A stretch of 64,000 nucleotides of DNA from Georgenia satyanarayanai (GCF_023715365.1 NZ_JAMBNZ010000011.1:1-64000); one strand, 5' to 3'. Positions 27,169 to 35,661 are shown, counted from the stretch's first letter. Made by a program: numbers and translations. The notes: generated by a model from the sequence alone, not told the origin.

Positions 27169-28397
27169 CGCGTCGTCCTTTCCGTGGTCTGTCGGGAGGC
27201 TCGGCGGACGGGCCCCCAGCAGAAGGCGGCCACGCCCAGCGCGCTGAGCGCGAGGAGGACGAAGCCGAGGGTGTAGGCGTCGGTCGCGCCGTAGACGGCG
27301 CCCATGACGAGGGGCGGGAAGAAGCCGCCCAGGCCGCCGGCCGCACCGACGATGCCGGTCACCGAGCCCACGGTGCCGGGAGGAGCGACCTTGGCGACGA
27401 GCGCGAAGCACGCCCCGGAGGCCGCGCCGAGGGTGGCGGCCATCGCGAGGAAGGCGACCGTGCCCGCCGGGAGCAGCTCCAGGCGCAGCGCGGCGAGCAC
27501 CGCCATCGCCCCGGCGATGATGAAGGCGATCGTGAGCACCGGGACCGGGTGGAAGCGGTCGGAGAGCCAGCCGCCGACGGGCCGGGCGATGACGGCGAGC
27601 ACGATGAACCCGGCGGTGCGGAAGGACGCGTCGGAGCGGTCGAGGCCGAAGTCGTTGATGAGGTAGGTCGGCAGGTAGACGCTGAAGGCGACGAAGCCAC
27701 CGAAGCCCATCGCGTAGATGAGCGAGAGCTGGAGGGTGGCGGGGATCTTCAGGGTGGTCCACGTGCGGCGCAGCATCGACCCGGTGGCCGGCGCCGGCCG
27801 GTCGGGCGAGTCGCGGAGCATGACCCGGGCGACAGCGGCGTAGACGGCGAGGACGACGGCGACGAGCACGTAGGGCGCGGGACGGCCGTAGTCGTCGGCG
27901 ATGCGGACGGTGGTGAAGGCGGCGACGGCGGTGCCGGCCGTGCCCATCCCGAAGATCCCCAGGGCCAGGCCGCGGCGTGCTGGCGGGTACCAGGCATTGA
28001 CGAAGGGCACCCCGACGGCGAATGCGGTGCCCCCGATACCGAGGAAGAACCCGCCGATGATGAGCATGGTGAAGCTGTTCGCGACGAAGCCCACGAATAG
28101 CGTCGGGATGATCGTCACGAGGCTGACGGCGGGGAACATCACGCGTGCCCCGAAGCGGTCGGTGAGGGCGCCGACGGGAATTCGTCCGAGTGAGCCGACG
28201 ATGACCGGGACGGCGACGACGACCGACACCTGGAAGGCGGTGAGGTCAAGCTCCCCGCCGTAGGTGTTGCCCAGCGGCGCGATGAGGTTCCAGGCCCAGA
28301 AGTTCACCAGGAAGCCCACGGTGGCCAGCGCGAGCATGAGCCCGGGTGAGCGGGCGGCCCCCTCTGTCGGCCTCGTTGCGACGTCGTCCTTGCTCAC
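27165..28397 (-). CDS. narK: Nitrate/nitrite transporter NarK
   Basis: A 410-residue major-facilitator protein with 12 helices. Both nitrate-signature regions of the NNP family are present: GIGGTAFAVGVPFVNAWYPP followed by RRGLALGIFGMGTAG, and later GIVGAAGGLGGFFPPLVMG. GTG 28397 follows a GGGAGGG ribosome site. It takes up nitrate or exchanges it for nitrite. First gene of narKGHJI; promoter-like elements lie at 28443-28470. A single, unfused NarK rather than the NarK1-NarK2 fusion. Confidence 0.94.
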   Translation of the reverse strand: MSKDDVATRPTEGAARSPGLMLALATVGFLVNFWAWNLIAPLGNTYGGELDLTAFQVSVVVAVPVIVGSLGRIPVGALTDRFGARVMFPAVSLVTIIPTLFVGFVANSFTMLIIGGFFLGIGGTAFAVGVPFVNAWYPPARRGLALGIFGMGTAGTAVAAFTTVRIADDYGRPAPYVLVAVVLAVYAAVARVMLRDSPDRPAPATGSMLRRTWTTLKIPATLQLSLIYAMGFGGFVAFSVYLPTYLINDFGLDRSDASFRTAGFIVLAVIARPVGGWLSDRFHPVPVLTIAFIIAGAMAVLAALRLELLPAGTVAFLAMAATLGAASGACFALVAKVAPPGTVGSVTGIVGAAGGLGGFFPPLVMGAVYGATDAYTLGFVLLALSALGVAAFCWGPVRRASRQTTERTTR

Positions 28398-28442
28398 GTG
28401 CCCTCCCGATCCGGGCGGGCCGTGTGACCTGCCCCCGGGGCG

Positions 28443-28470
28443 ATTATGCACATGTTTCTCGAGTGTTGCC
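28443..28470 (-). promoter_or_regulatory. Putative narK-operon promoter
   Basis: On the minus strand CATAAT (28443-28448) is preceded, 16 bp away, by GGCAAC (28465-28470), plausible -10 and -35 elements about 46 bp before the GTG. Two CGGCAA motifs 11 bp apart overlap the -35 region and could be a regulator site. No FNR-type TTGAT-N4-ATCAA is seen. The 124-bp gap is noticeably richer in A/T than its surroundings. Confidence 0.5.
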
Positions 28471-28521
28471 GTCGAGATTGCCGAAGGCCCTAGTTGTGCA
28501 ATACCGGCATAACTTTAAGGT

Positions 28522-29145
28522 TCACTCGATCGAGCGTCCGGTCGTATTTGTCCCGGTATTTTCACAGAGGTAGTCGTCGCGGTCCGCCCACGTGTCGATG
28601 TCGCGCACCTCACCCTGCGCGGCGGGGACCGCGAGGAGCAGGAGCGGTCCCACGAGGGCCCGCACCGGCGCGCCGCGCACCCCGCCGGCAGCGGCGACGG
28701 ACGCGATCGCGGCCTCGAGCGCGGGGCGCGCGTAGAGCCCCAGCAGCCACTGCTCGCGCCCCCCGTCGTCGCTCAGCACCACCCCGTCCCCGTCGGCGAT
28801 CCGTCCCTCCGCCGCCGCAAGCAGGCGCGGCACGGCGGCCGCGGCACCCGGCAGGTCGCAGGCCAGCACGAGGACGAGCGCCTCCCCCTCCCCCAGCGCA
28901 CGCAGGCCGGCCGCGATCCCGGCGACCGGCCCACCGTGGGGCGGGTCCTCCAGGGTGCGGGTCACGCCGTCGGGCACGGGCACCGCCTCGGGCGCGACGA
29001 CGACGACGCGGCTCGCCGCCGTCGTCGCGTCGAGCACGTGGTCGAGCAGGCGCCGTCCCCCGACCTCGACCTGCGGTTTGAGCACCCCACCGAGCCGCCG
29101 CCCGGTCCCCCCGGCCAGCACGACGGCGTCGTGGGCTAGGACCAC
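28522..29145 (-). CDS. mobA: Molybdenum cofactor guanylyltransferase MobA
   Basis: A 207-residue nucleotidyltransferase that adds GMP to Mo-molybdopterin to make MGD, required by NarG. The GTP-binding N-terminus is VVLAGGTGRRLGG with KP soon after; the metal site is VLACDLPGAA. GTG 29145 overlaps the moeA stop by ten bases. It is a small version of the family, without MobB. Transcribed leftwards towards narK, it ends 124 bp before that gene. Confidence 0.87.
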   Translation of the reverse strand: MVLAHDAVVLAGGTGRRLGGVLKPQVEVGGRRLLDHVLDATTAASRVVVVAPEAVPVPDGVTRTLEDPPHGGPVAGIAAGLRALGEGEALVLVLACDLPGAAAAVPRLLAAAEGRIADGDGVVLSDDGGREQWLLGLYARPALEAAIASVAAAGGVRGAPVRALVGPLLLLAVPAAQGEVRDIDTWADRDDYLCENTGTNTTGRSIE

Positions 29146-30356
29146 CGGAGCAGCCCGACCTCGTCCCCGGGGGCGACGGCGTCGATGTCCTCGGCCACGA
29201 CGGCGAGCGCCTGCGCCGCCGCGAGCGAGGCGACGAGGTGGGAGCCGGACCCGCCCGCGGAGGCGGGACGCACGGAGGGCACCGGTCCGTCGTCGACGAG
29301 GACCGGCAGGTACTGGCGCCGGCCGGGCGGGCAGCGCCAGCCCACGGCCGCGCGGGCGGTGGCGAGCGGCACGCGGGCGGGCAGCCCGAGCAGCCGTCGC
29401 AGGGCGGGGGCCACGTGGACGTGGAAGGAGACCATGACGCTCACCGGGTTGCCGGGCAGCGCGAAGACCGGGACGCGGCCCTCGAGCAGGCCGAAGCCCT
29501 GCGGTTTGCCCGGCTGCATCGCGACGGTGGCGAAGTCCAGCTCGTCGGTCAGCGCGGCCTTGACGACGTCCTTGGTGCCCACGCTGACGCCGCCGGACGT
29601 GACGAGCGCGTCGAGGCCGGGCAGCGCCGCCTCGACGACCGCGCGCAGCACCTCGGGGTCGTCACCGACGGGCCCGAGCGGGACCGGCTGCCCGCCCGCC
29701 TCCCGCACGAGGCCCGCGACGAGCATGCTGTTGGAGTCGGGGATGCGGCCCGGACCCGGGTCGGTGCCCGGCGGGCACAGCTCGTCGCCGGTGGCCAGCA
29801 CGCCCACCCGCGGGCGCGCGTGGACGAGGAGCTCGCCGTGGCCCGCGGAGATGGCGGCGGACAGGTGCGTGGCGCCCAGGACCGTCCCGGTGCCGACGAC
29901 GACGTCGCCCGGGCGGACGTCCTCCCCCCGGCGGCGCACGTGCGCGCCCGGTGCGGGCTCGCGGCGGAGCAGCACCTGCTCGGGCAGTGCGGTGGCGCCC
30001 GGCGGCTGGTCGCTGAGCTCGACGGGCACGACGGCGTCCGCACCGGGCGGCAGCGGCGCGCCCGTCATGATCCGCACGGCCCGGCCGGGGCCGACGGGCG
30101 TGGGCAGGGTCGTGCCGGCGGGGACGTCGCCGTCCACCGGCAGCGCGACGGGACGGTCCTCACCGGCGCCGGCGAGGTCGGCGGCCCGCACGGCGAAGCC
30201 GTCCATGGCGGAGTTGTCGAAGGGCGGCACCGCGAGCACCGCGGTGACGTCCTGCGCGAGCCGCAGCCCGTGGGCCTCTGCGACGGGCACGCGCCGCGGG
30301 GCGAGCGGCTCGACCTGGCCGAGCACTCGCGCCTGGTACTCCTCGACGGTGATCAC
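29136..30356 (-). CDS. moeA: Molybdopterin molybdenumtransferase MoeA
   Basis: A 406-residue enzyme that inserts molybdenum into adenylylated molybdopterin. Conserved regions: FDNSAMDGFAVRAAD near 48, RIMTGAPLPPGADAVVPVE near 95, GVLATGDEL near 185, TSGGVSVGTKDVVK near 250 and FALPGNPVSVMVSF near 295. Domain order and length match the family. It overlaps mobA downstream and lies 10 bp after moeB, so moeB-moeA-mobA look like one operon. Confidence 0.95.
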   Translation of the reverse strand: MITVEEYQARVLGQVEPLAPRRVPVAEAHGLRLAQDVTAVLAVPPFDNSAMDGFAVRAADLAGAGEDRPVALPVDGDVPAGTTLPTPVGPGRAVRIMTGAPLPPGADAVVPVELSDQPPGATALPEQVLLRREPAPGAHVRRRGEDVRPGDVVVGTGTVLGATHLSAAISAGHGELLVHARPRVGVLATGDELCPPGTDPGPGRIPDSNSMLVAGLVREAGGQPVPLGPVGDDPEVLRAVVEAALPGLDALVTSGGVSVGTKDVVKAALTDELDFATVAMQPGKPQGFGLLEGRVPVFALPGNPVSVMVSFHVHVAPALRRLLGLPARVPLATARAAVGWRCPPGRRQYLPVLVDDGPVPSVRPASAGGSGSHLVASLAAAQALAVVAEDIDAVAPGDEVGLLRWS

Positions 30357-30366
30357 GGCTGTCCCC

Positions 30367-31605
30367 TCAGTAGACCGGCAGGCTCGGGTCGACGTCGCTC
30401 ACCCACGCGCGGACGCCGCCGTCGAGGTTGGTGACGTCGGTGTACCCGGCCCCGTGCAGGATGCGCTGGGCCTGCGCCGAGCGCCCCCCCGACAGGCAGT
30501 GGACGACGACGGCGGTTCCCGGCTCGACCCCCGCCGCGGCGGCCGCGAGAGGGTCGGCGACGAGCCGTTCGAGCGGGACGGTGAGCGCACCGGGGATCTG
30601 GACGATGGCCCGCTCGGTCGGCTCCCGGACGTCGAGGAGGACGAAGTGGTCCTCCCCGCGCTCGCGGGCGGCGAGCCTCGCGGCCAGGTCGCGGGCGGTG
30701 AGCGTGGGGCCGGTGTCGTCGGCGGCGGGCTCGGGCCCGGCGGCGAGGACCGCGGCGGCGTGGGCGGTGACGGGCAGGCCGAGCGGGTCGTAGCCGAGCT
30801 CGGCGCGGGAGGACGGGACGAGGGGGCGCGGCTGCGGGCGCAGCGGCAGCTCGCTCCACCGGGCGGCGAGGACGTCCAGGACGGCCACCCGTCCCAGCAG
30901 CGGCTCACCGACTCCGGTGACGAGCTTGACCGCCTCGGCCGCCATGAGGGAGCCGACCTGGCCGCACATCGCCCCGAGCACCCCGGCCTGTCCGCACGAG
31001 GGCGTGGCCCCGGGCGGCGGCGGGGCGGGGAAGAGGTCGCGCAGCGTCACGGCGGGGTAGCCGGCGTCCCGGGGCGGGCGCGACCAGAAGACGGCGACCT
31101 GCGCGTCGAAGCGCAGGATCGAGCCCCACACGAGCGGCAGGCCGAGATCGGCGCAGACGTCGGCGACGAGGTAGCGGGTGGGGAAGTTGTCGGTGCCGTC
31201 GAGGACGAGGTCGTAGCGGCCGATGATCTCACGGGCGTTCGTCGCGTCCAGCCGGAGGTGGTGGCGGGTGACCGCGACGTCGTCGTTGAGGGCGCGGAGG
31301 TGCTCGGCGGCCGAGTCGACCTTGGGCCGCCCGACGTCCGCCGTCGTGTGGAGCACCTGGCGCTGGAGGTTGGTGGCCTCCACGACGTCGTCGTCGACGA
31401 TGCCGACATGCCCGACGCCCGCGGCGGTGAGGTAGTGGAGGATCGGTGAGCCGAGCCCACCGGCGCCCATGACGAGGACCCGCGCCGCCCGCAGCCGGCG
31501 CTGCCCGAGGTCCCCGAGCTGCTCGAGGAGCAGGTGGCGCGAGTAGCGCAGGACCTGCTCGCGCTCGAGCGGCGAGCCCGGCGGGACGAGCGGCGGAAGG
31601 GGCAT
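30367..31605 (-). CDS. MoeB/MoeZ-like adenylyltransferase with rhodanese domain
   Basis: A 412-residue fusion of a ThiF/MoeB E1-like domain (1-275) and a rhodanese domain (305-412). It adenylates the MoaD C-terminus and donates sulfur for molybdopterin synthase. Nucleotide-binding VLVMGAGGLGSPILHYL and the arginine finger region are intact; TPSCGQAGVLG carries the likely catalytic Cys. The rhodanese active-site Cys is in VVVHCLSGGRSAQA. The two CxxC zinc motifs of most MoeB/MoeZ proteins are absent: DAGYPAVTLRD stands where CYRC is expected, and LRPQPRPLVPSSRAE where the second pair should be. ATG 31605 chosen over an earlier in-frame ATG because it starts MPLPPLVPPG just before LEREQVLRYSRHLLL. 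Confidence 0.88.
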   Translation of the reverse strand: MPLPPLVPPGSPLEREQVLRYSRHLLLEQLGDLGQRRLRAARVLVMGAGGLGSPILHYLTAAGVGHVGIVDDDVVEATNLQRQVLHTTADVGRPKVDSAAEHLRALNDDVAVTRHHLRLDATNAREIIGRYDLVLDGTDNFPTRYLVADVCADLGLPLVWGSILRFDAQVAVFWSRPPRDAGYPAVTLRDLFPAPPPPGATPSCGQAGVLGAMCGQVGSLMAAEAVKLVTGVGEPLLGRVAVLDVLAARWSELPLRPQPRPLVPSSRAELGYDPLGLPVTAHAAAVLAAGPEPAADDTGPTLTARDLAARLAARERGEDHFVLLDVREPTERAIVQIPGALTVPLERLVADPLAAAAAGVEPGTAVVVHCLSGGRSAQAQRILHGAGYTDVTNLDGGVRAWVSDVDPSLPVY

Positions 31606-31691
31606 GGGCCCCACTGTAGGAGGCCGCTGCAAGGACGGGGCACGTCGAACGTCCCGTGCCGCGCGGCGCGGAACGGTGAGACGCTGGCCCC

Positions 31692-32180
31692 ATGACCTTC
31701 ACCCACCTCGACCGCAGCGGTCACGCACGGATGGTCGACGTCACCGAGAAGAGCCCGACGGTCCGCGCCGCGACCGCCATCGGCCGGGTGCGCTGCTCCC
31801 CGGAGCTCGTCGCCACCCTGCGCGAGGGCACCGTCCCCAAGGGGGACGTGCTCGCCGTCGCCCGGGTCGCCGGTATCGCGGCCGCCAAGCGCACCCCCGA
31901 GCTGCTGCCGCTTGCCCACGTCATCGGCGTCCACGGCGTGACGGTGGACGTCGAGGTCGAGGACGACGGCGTGGCGGTCACCGCCACCGTCCGCACGGCC
32001 GACCGCACCGGGGTGGAGATGGAAGCGCTGACGGCGGTGAGCGTCGCGGCGCTCAACGTCGTCGACATGGTCAAGGGGCTGGACCGCTCGGTGACGATCA
32101 CCGACGTCCAGCTCGTGGCAAAGTCCGGCGGCCGCTCGGGTGAGTGGCGCCGGCCCGGCACGGAGGAGGACGGACGATGA
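31692..32180 (+). CDS. moaC: Cyclic pyranopterin monophosphate synthase MoaC
   Basis: A 162-residue enzyme that completes the conversion of the MoaA product to cyclic pyranopterin monophosphate. Signature segments: RMVDVTEKSPTVRAATAIG near 14, PLAHVIGVHGVTVDVEV near 73, GVEMEALTAVSVAALNVVDM and VQLVAKSGGRSGEW at the end. It is divergent from moeB across 86 bp and overlaps moaD by ATGA. Confidence 0.96.
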   Translation: MTFTHLDRSGHARMVDVTEKSPTVRAATAIGRVRCSPELVATLREGTVPKGDVLAVARVAGIAAAKRTPELLPLAHVIGVHGVTVDVEVEDDGVAVTATVRTADRTGVEMEALTAVSVAALNVVDMVKGLDRSVTITDVQLVAKSGGRSGEWRRPGTEEDGR

Positions 32181-32413
32181 GCACGGTGCGGTACTTCGCG
32201 GCGGCCGCCGAGGCGGCCGGACGGGAGCAGGAGCCGGTCGAGCCGGCGAGCGTGGGCGAGCTGCGCGCCGCCCTGGCCGAGCGGCACGGCGAGCGCCTGG
32301 CACGGGTGCTGGAGCGTTGCTCGGTGCTCGTCAACGGCGTGCGCAGCGAGGACGACGCCCCGGTGGCCGCCGGCGACGTCGTCGACGTCCTGCCGCCCTT
32401 CGCCGGCGGCTGA
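32177..32413 (+). CDS. moaD: Molybdopterin synthase small subunit MoaD
   Basis: A 78-residue ubiquitin-like sulfur carrier ending in the required Gly-Gly (VVDVLPPFAGG), where MoeB adenylation and thiocarboxylate formation occur. ATG 32177 overlaps the moaC stop; an upstream in-frame ATG inside moaC is ignored. It works with MoaE, encoded on the other strand nearby. Confidence 0.92.
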   Translation: MSTVRYFAAAAEAAGREQEPVEPASVGELRAALAERHGERLARVLERCSVLVNGVRSEDDAPVAAGDVVDVLPPFAGG

Positions 32414-32415
32414 GC

Positions 32416-32443
32416 CACACCCCCACACCCCCACACCCCCACA
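32416..32443. repeat. Short CCCCCACA tandem tract
   Basis: Just after the moaD stop there are three to four units of CCCCCACA. It is simple low-complexity sequence in the convergent gap between moaD and moaA, directly before a palindrome. No function is evident. Confidence 0.8.
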
Positions 32444-32511
32444 ACCCGACATATGCGCGATCTCTGCGGCGAGGAAGCCTCTCCTGCCGCAGGAATCGCC
32501 CATATGCGGGT
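32444..32511. terminator. Long imperfect palindrome between moaD and moaA
   Basis: ACCCGACATATGCGCGAT and its continuation CTCTGCGGC (from 32444) pair with GCCGCAGGAATCGC and CATATGCGGGT (to 32511), arms of about 27 bp with a few mismatches. The centre GAGGAAGCCTC can form a small extra hairpin. Position between convergent genes suits a bidirectional terminator. The CATATG at both ends is unlike the other repeat families. Confidence 0.65.
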
Positions 32512-32528
32512 GGGTGGGCGGACGGCGG

Positions 32529-33551
32529 TCAGCCGCCGATGGCGCTCATCGGGCGGTCGGGCTGGAGGAAGCCGGGGTCGTTGATCCCGTGCCCCGGGAG
32601 CTTGCCGGTGATGCAGCGGTGGAGCACGCGGGCGAGGTCGTCGTCGGTGCCGCCGCCGCGCAGCGGGGTGAGGAGGTCGGACTCCTCGCGGGAGAACAGG
32701 CAGTTGCGCAGCTGACCGTCGGCGGTGATCCGCACCCGGTCACAGGTCCCGCAGAAGGGCTTGGTCACCGAGCGGATGACGCCCACGCTCGTGGGCCCGT
32801 CGTCGAGGAGGAAGCGCTCGGCGGGGGCCGACGCGCGGCCCGGCAGCGGGGTGAGGGTGAACTCCGTGGCGAGCCGGTCGAGGATCTCCTCACCGGTGAC
32901 CATCTTGACCCGCGACCAGATGTGCCCGGCATCCAGCGGCATCTGCTCGATGAAGCGCAGCTCCAGACCCCGCTCGACGGCGAAGCGTGCGAGGTCGACG
33001 ATCTCGTCCTCGTTGACGTCGCGCATCGCGACGGTGTTGATCTTGATGGGCGCCAGGCCGGCATCGCGGGCGGCCTCGATGCCGTCGAGGACGTCGGTGA
33101 AGCGGTTGCGCCTGGTGAGCTCGTGGAAGCGGTCCGCCTGCAGGGTGTCGAGGCTGATGTTGACGCGCTGCAGACCAGCGTCCGCCAGGTCCTGGGCCAG
33201 CTTGGGCAGCAGCAGCCCATTCGTCGTCATCGACAGCTCGAGCGGCCCCTCCGCTCCTGCGACCTGCGCCAGCCGGGCGACGACGTCGACGACGTCCTTG
33301 CGCAGCAGCGGCTCGCCGCCGGTGAGCCGGACCGTGGCGATCCCGAGCGCCGCGGCGACCTCGGCCACCCGGACGAGCTCGTCGGTCGTGAGGATGGAGT
33401 CGCGGTGCAGCCACGGCACGCCCTCGGCCGGCATGCAGTACGTGCACCGCAAGGAGCACTTGTCGGTGAGGGAGATGCGCAGGTCGGTGTGGACGCGGCC
33501 GAAGCGGTCGACCAGCGGCCGGCGCAGCTCGGGGGAGATGGTCACGCTCAT
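32529..33551 (-). CDS. moaA: GTP 3',8-cyclase MoaA
   Basis: A 340-residue radical SAM enzyme that starts molybdopterin synthesis from GTP. The radical SAM cluster is CSLRCTYC (near 35) and the second [4Fe-4S] site is CGTCDRVRITADG then NCLF (near 265). The C-terminal Gly-Gly tail (MSAIGG) essential in the family is intact. ATG 33551 overlaps moaE by ATGA; an upstream extension lies inside moaE and is discarded. Confidence 0.96.
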   Translation of the reverse strand: MSVTISPELRRPLVDRFGRVHTDLRISLTDKCSLRCTYCMPAEGVPWLHRDSILTTDELVRVAEVAAALGIATVRLTGGEPLLRKDVVDVVARLAQVAGAEGPLELSMTTNGLLLPKLAQDLADAGLQRVNISLDTLQADRFHELTRRNRFTDVLDGIEAARDAGLAPIKINTVAMRDVNEDEIVDLARFAVERGLELRFIEQMPLDAGHIWSRVKMVTGEEILDRLATEFTLTPLPGRASAPAERFLLDDGPTSVGVIRSVTKPFCGTCDRVRITADGQLRNCLFSREESDLLTPLRGGGTDDDLARVLHRCITGKLPGHGINDPGFLQPDRPMSAIGG

Positions 33552-33976
33552 GCCGATCCCACCCACGTGTGGCTGCCGTCGTCCAGGACCTGCTTCTTCC
33601 ACACCGGCAGCCGGGCCTTGACCTGCTCGACGAGCTCGCGGCACACGGTGAAGGCGAGGTCGCGGTGGGAGCTGGCGGCGCAGGCGAGGATCGCGACGTC
33701 ACCGACGTCGAGGACACCGGTGCGGTGGCTGACGGAGACGCGGACGTCGTCGTGCTCGGCGGCGACCTCCGCCGCGATCTGCGCGAGGGCCTCGGCGGCG
33801 TCCGGGTGGGCGCTGTACTCGAGCTGGACGACGGGTCCGGCCGCGTCGGGGCTGTGGTCGCGGACCTGCCCGGTGAAGGTGGCGACCGCGCCCGTGGCGG
33901 AGGTCGACACGGCGGCGAGGTGGGCCGCCAGGTCCAGCGGTTCCCCGCTCATCGCGGTGAGCATGACGTCCCCCAT
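33548..33976 (-). CDS. moaE: Molybdopterin synthase large subunit MoaE
   Basis: A 142-residue catalytic subunit that moves sulfur from MoaD to the pyranopterin. Conserved segments: GAVATFTGQVRDHS, LEYSAHPDAAEALAQ, VSVSHRTGVLDVGDVAILA and KARLPVWKKQVLDDG with the catalytic lysine. ATG 33976 shares one base with the mog stop; ATG 33964 is an alternative. Confidence 0.95.
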   Translation of the reverse strand: MGDVMLTAMSGEPLDLAAHLAAVSTSATGAVATFTGQVRDHSPDAAGPVVQLEYSAHPDAAEALAQIAAEVAAEHDDVRVSVSHRTGVLDVGDVAILACAASSHRDLAFTVCRELVEQVKARLPVWKKQVLDDGSHTWVGSA

Positions 33977-34452
33977 CAGTGGTCGCCCCCGTCCAGCTGG
34001 TCGAGGATGTGGCCGAGGAGCGGGCCGACGACGGCGACCGTGTCGCTCACCCCGCCCGCGCTGCCCGGCGCGTTGACGACGACGGCGCTCCCCACGGTGC
34101 CGACGAGCCCGCGGCTGAGGACGGCGGCGGGCGCGGTCCCGTGACGGCGTACGGCCTCGGCGACCCCGGTGAGCTCGCGCTCGAGCAGCGGGCCGGTGGC
34201 CTCGGGGGTGCGGTCGGTGGGGCTCACGCCCGTGCCTCCGGTGGTGAGGACGACGCGGGCGCCGCCGGCGAGTGCGGTCCGCAGCGCGTCACGGACGGGC
34301 GCCTCGCCGTCCGGCACGACGCGCACCGGCCCGACGGCGCAGCCCAGGTCGGTGAGCAGCCGTACGGCGAGGGGGCCGGACTCGTCCGTCCGCTCCCCCT
34401 GGCTGCACCGGGTGGAGACGGTGAGGACCGTCGCGGGAACGTTGTCCAGCAT
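33976..34452 (-). CDS. mog: MogA/MoaB-like molybdopterin adenylyltransferase
   Basis: A 158-residue protein of the MogA/MoaB family, which adenylates molybdopterin before metal insertion by MoeA. It has TVSTRCSQGERTDESGP at the N-terminus and the conserved VLTTGGTGVSPTDRTPEAT near residue 68. First gene of a leftward mog-moaE-moaA operon. The 105-bp gap to the divergent HD gene should hold both promoters. Confidence 0.9.
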   Translation of the reverse strand: MLDNVPATVLTVSTRCSQGERTDESGPLAVRLLTDLGCAVGPVRVVPDGEAPVRDALRTALAGGARVVLTTGGTGVSPTDRTPEATGPLLERELTGVAEAVRRHGTAPAAVLSRGLVGTVGSAVVVNAPGSAGGVSDTVAVVGPLLGHILDQLDGGDH

Positions 34453-34557
34453 TCCGCCAGGCTACGTGATCCCCACCGGTCGGCACACGTACCGAGGTCC
34501 CGGCTGACGCGCCGTGCGGACGGGTCTACGATGACCAGTCGATGAGGGGAGGGCCGG

Positions 34558-35661
34558 GTGAGCCTCGCCGACGCGCCACAGTGGCTCGTCTCCGCGTTCG
34601 TGCGCAGTGCTGTCGCCGTCGGTGCGACCGCTTCGCGCGAGCAGATCCAGCGCACCGCGCGTGAGCTCGTGGAGCGCTGGCAGGAGCCGGAGCGCCGCTT
34701 CCACAACCTGCGTCACCTCATCGACGTCCTCGCCCGGGTCGACGAGCTCGCCGAGGAGACGCACGTCCCCGACGTCGTCCGGCTGGCGGCCTGGTACCAC
34801 GGCGCCGTCTTCAACAGCTCGGCCCAGGTGGCCTACGCGCGCCGCGGCGGGGAGGACGAGGTGGCGAGCGCCGCGCTGGCCGGTGAGCAGCTGGCCGCGC
34901 TCGGCATCCCGTACGCGGTGACCGAGCGCGTCCAGGAGCTGGTCCGGGCCCTCGCCCGGCACGACGCCGACGAGCACGACGTCGACGCGCTCGCCCTGTG
35001 CGACGCCGACCTCGGCACGATCGCCGTCGAGCCGCAGCGCTACGCCGCCTACCGCCGGGCGATCCGTGAGGAGTACGCCCACATCCCCGAGCCTGACTAC
35101 GTCGCCTCGCGGCTGGCGATCCTCACCCGGCTGCTGCAGCGGCGACGGCTCTTCGTCAGCCCCTTCAGCCTGTCGTGGGAGGAGCCGGCCCGGGAGAACC
35201 TCACGGCCGAGCTCAGCCACCTGCGTGCCCGGCTCGCGGAGCTCGGCGGCTCGGAGCAGCCGGCCGAGGAGTGCTCTCCCCGGCACGGCTCCGCGACCAG
35301 CTGGCCGAGCCGCGGCACGGCCACGTCCGCCCAGAGGGCCGCCGGGGCCGGCCCGGGCGACGCGGCGACGGACCGGCGCGACGCGCCGGCGCCTGCCGCA
35401 CCTCCCGCCCCGCCGGCCGGGGTGCCGGTCGCCGCGCCGGCCCCGGAGGACGCGCCCGCGGCTGCCGTGACGCCGGACGAGCCCGACCTGCCCGAGGACG
35501 GCGAGCAGGTGCTGTCGGGCATCGAGCGGGACCCGGAGTTCGAGCTGCGGCGCCGCATCCGCCGCAAGCGGCGCGAGCGCGCTGCCGCACAGCTTCCGGA
35601 CGAGGCGGCGCCGTCCCCAAGTGCGCTCTTCCGGCCCCCACCCAAGCTGCCGCGCTCCTAA
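34558..35661 (+). CDS. HD-domain protein (COG4339 type) with disordered tail
   Basis: A 367-residue protein starting at GTG 34558 after GAGGGGAGGG. The first 210 residues are an HD-superfamily domain of the predicted metal-dependent phosphohydrolase group: FHNLRHLIDVL, AAWYHGAVFN and LALCDADLGTIA. The classic HD doublet is changed (AAWYHGA has His but not the following Asp), so activity is uncertain. Residues 230-367 are Pro/Ala/Glu-rich and probably disordered, with a basic segment (LRRRIRRKRRERAAAQ). A paralogue with DUF4031 is encoded 340 bp away on the opposite strand, with a WXG100 gene between. Confidence 0.75.
   Translation: MSLADAPQWLVSAFVRSAVAVGATASREQIQRTARELVERWQEPERRFHNLRHLIDVLARVDELAEETHVPDVVRLAAWYHGAVFNSSAQVAYARRGGEDEVASAALAGEQLAALGIPYAVTERVQELVRALARHDADEHDVDALALCDADLGTIAVEPQRYAAYRRAIREEYAHIPEPDYVASRLAILTRLLQRRRLFVSPFSLSWEEPARENLTAELSHLRARLAELGGSEQPAEECSPRHGSATSWPSRGTATSAQRAAGAGPGDAATDRRDAPAPAAPPAPPAGVPVAAPAPEDAPAAAVTPDEPDLPEDGEQVLSGIERDPEFELRRRIRRKRRERAAAQLPDEAAPSPSALFRPPPKLPRS

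Noticed and set aside
31606-31691. Moco-sensing RNA between moeB and moaC
   Set aside because: A GC-rich hairpin can be drawn, but the region is too short (86 bp, divergent) and lacks recognisable Moco-motif features.
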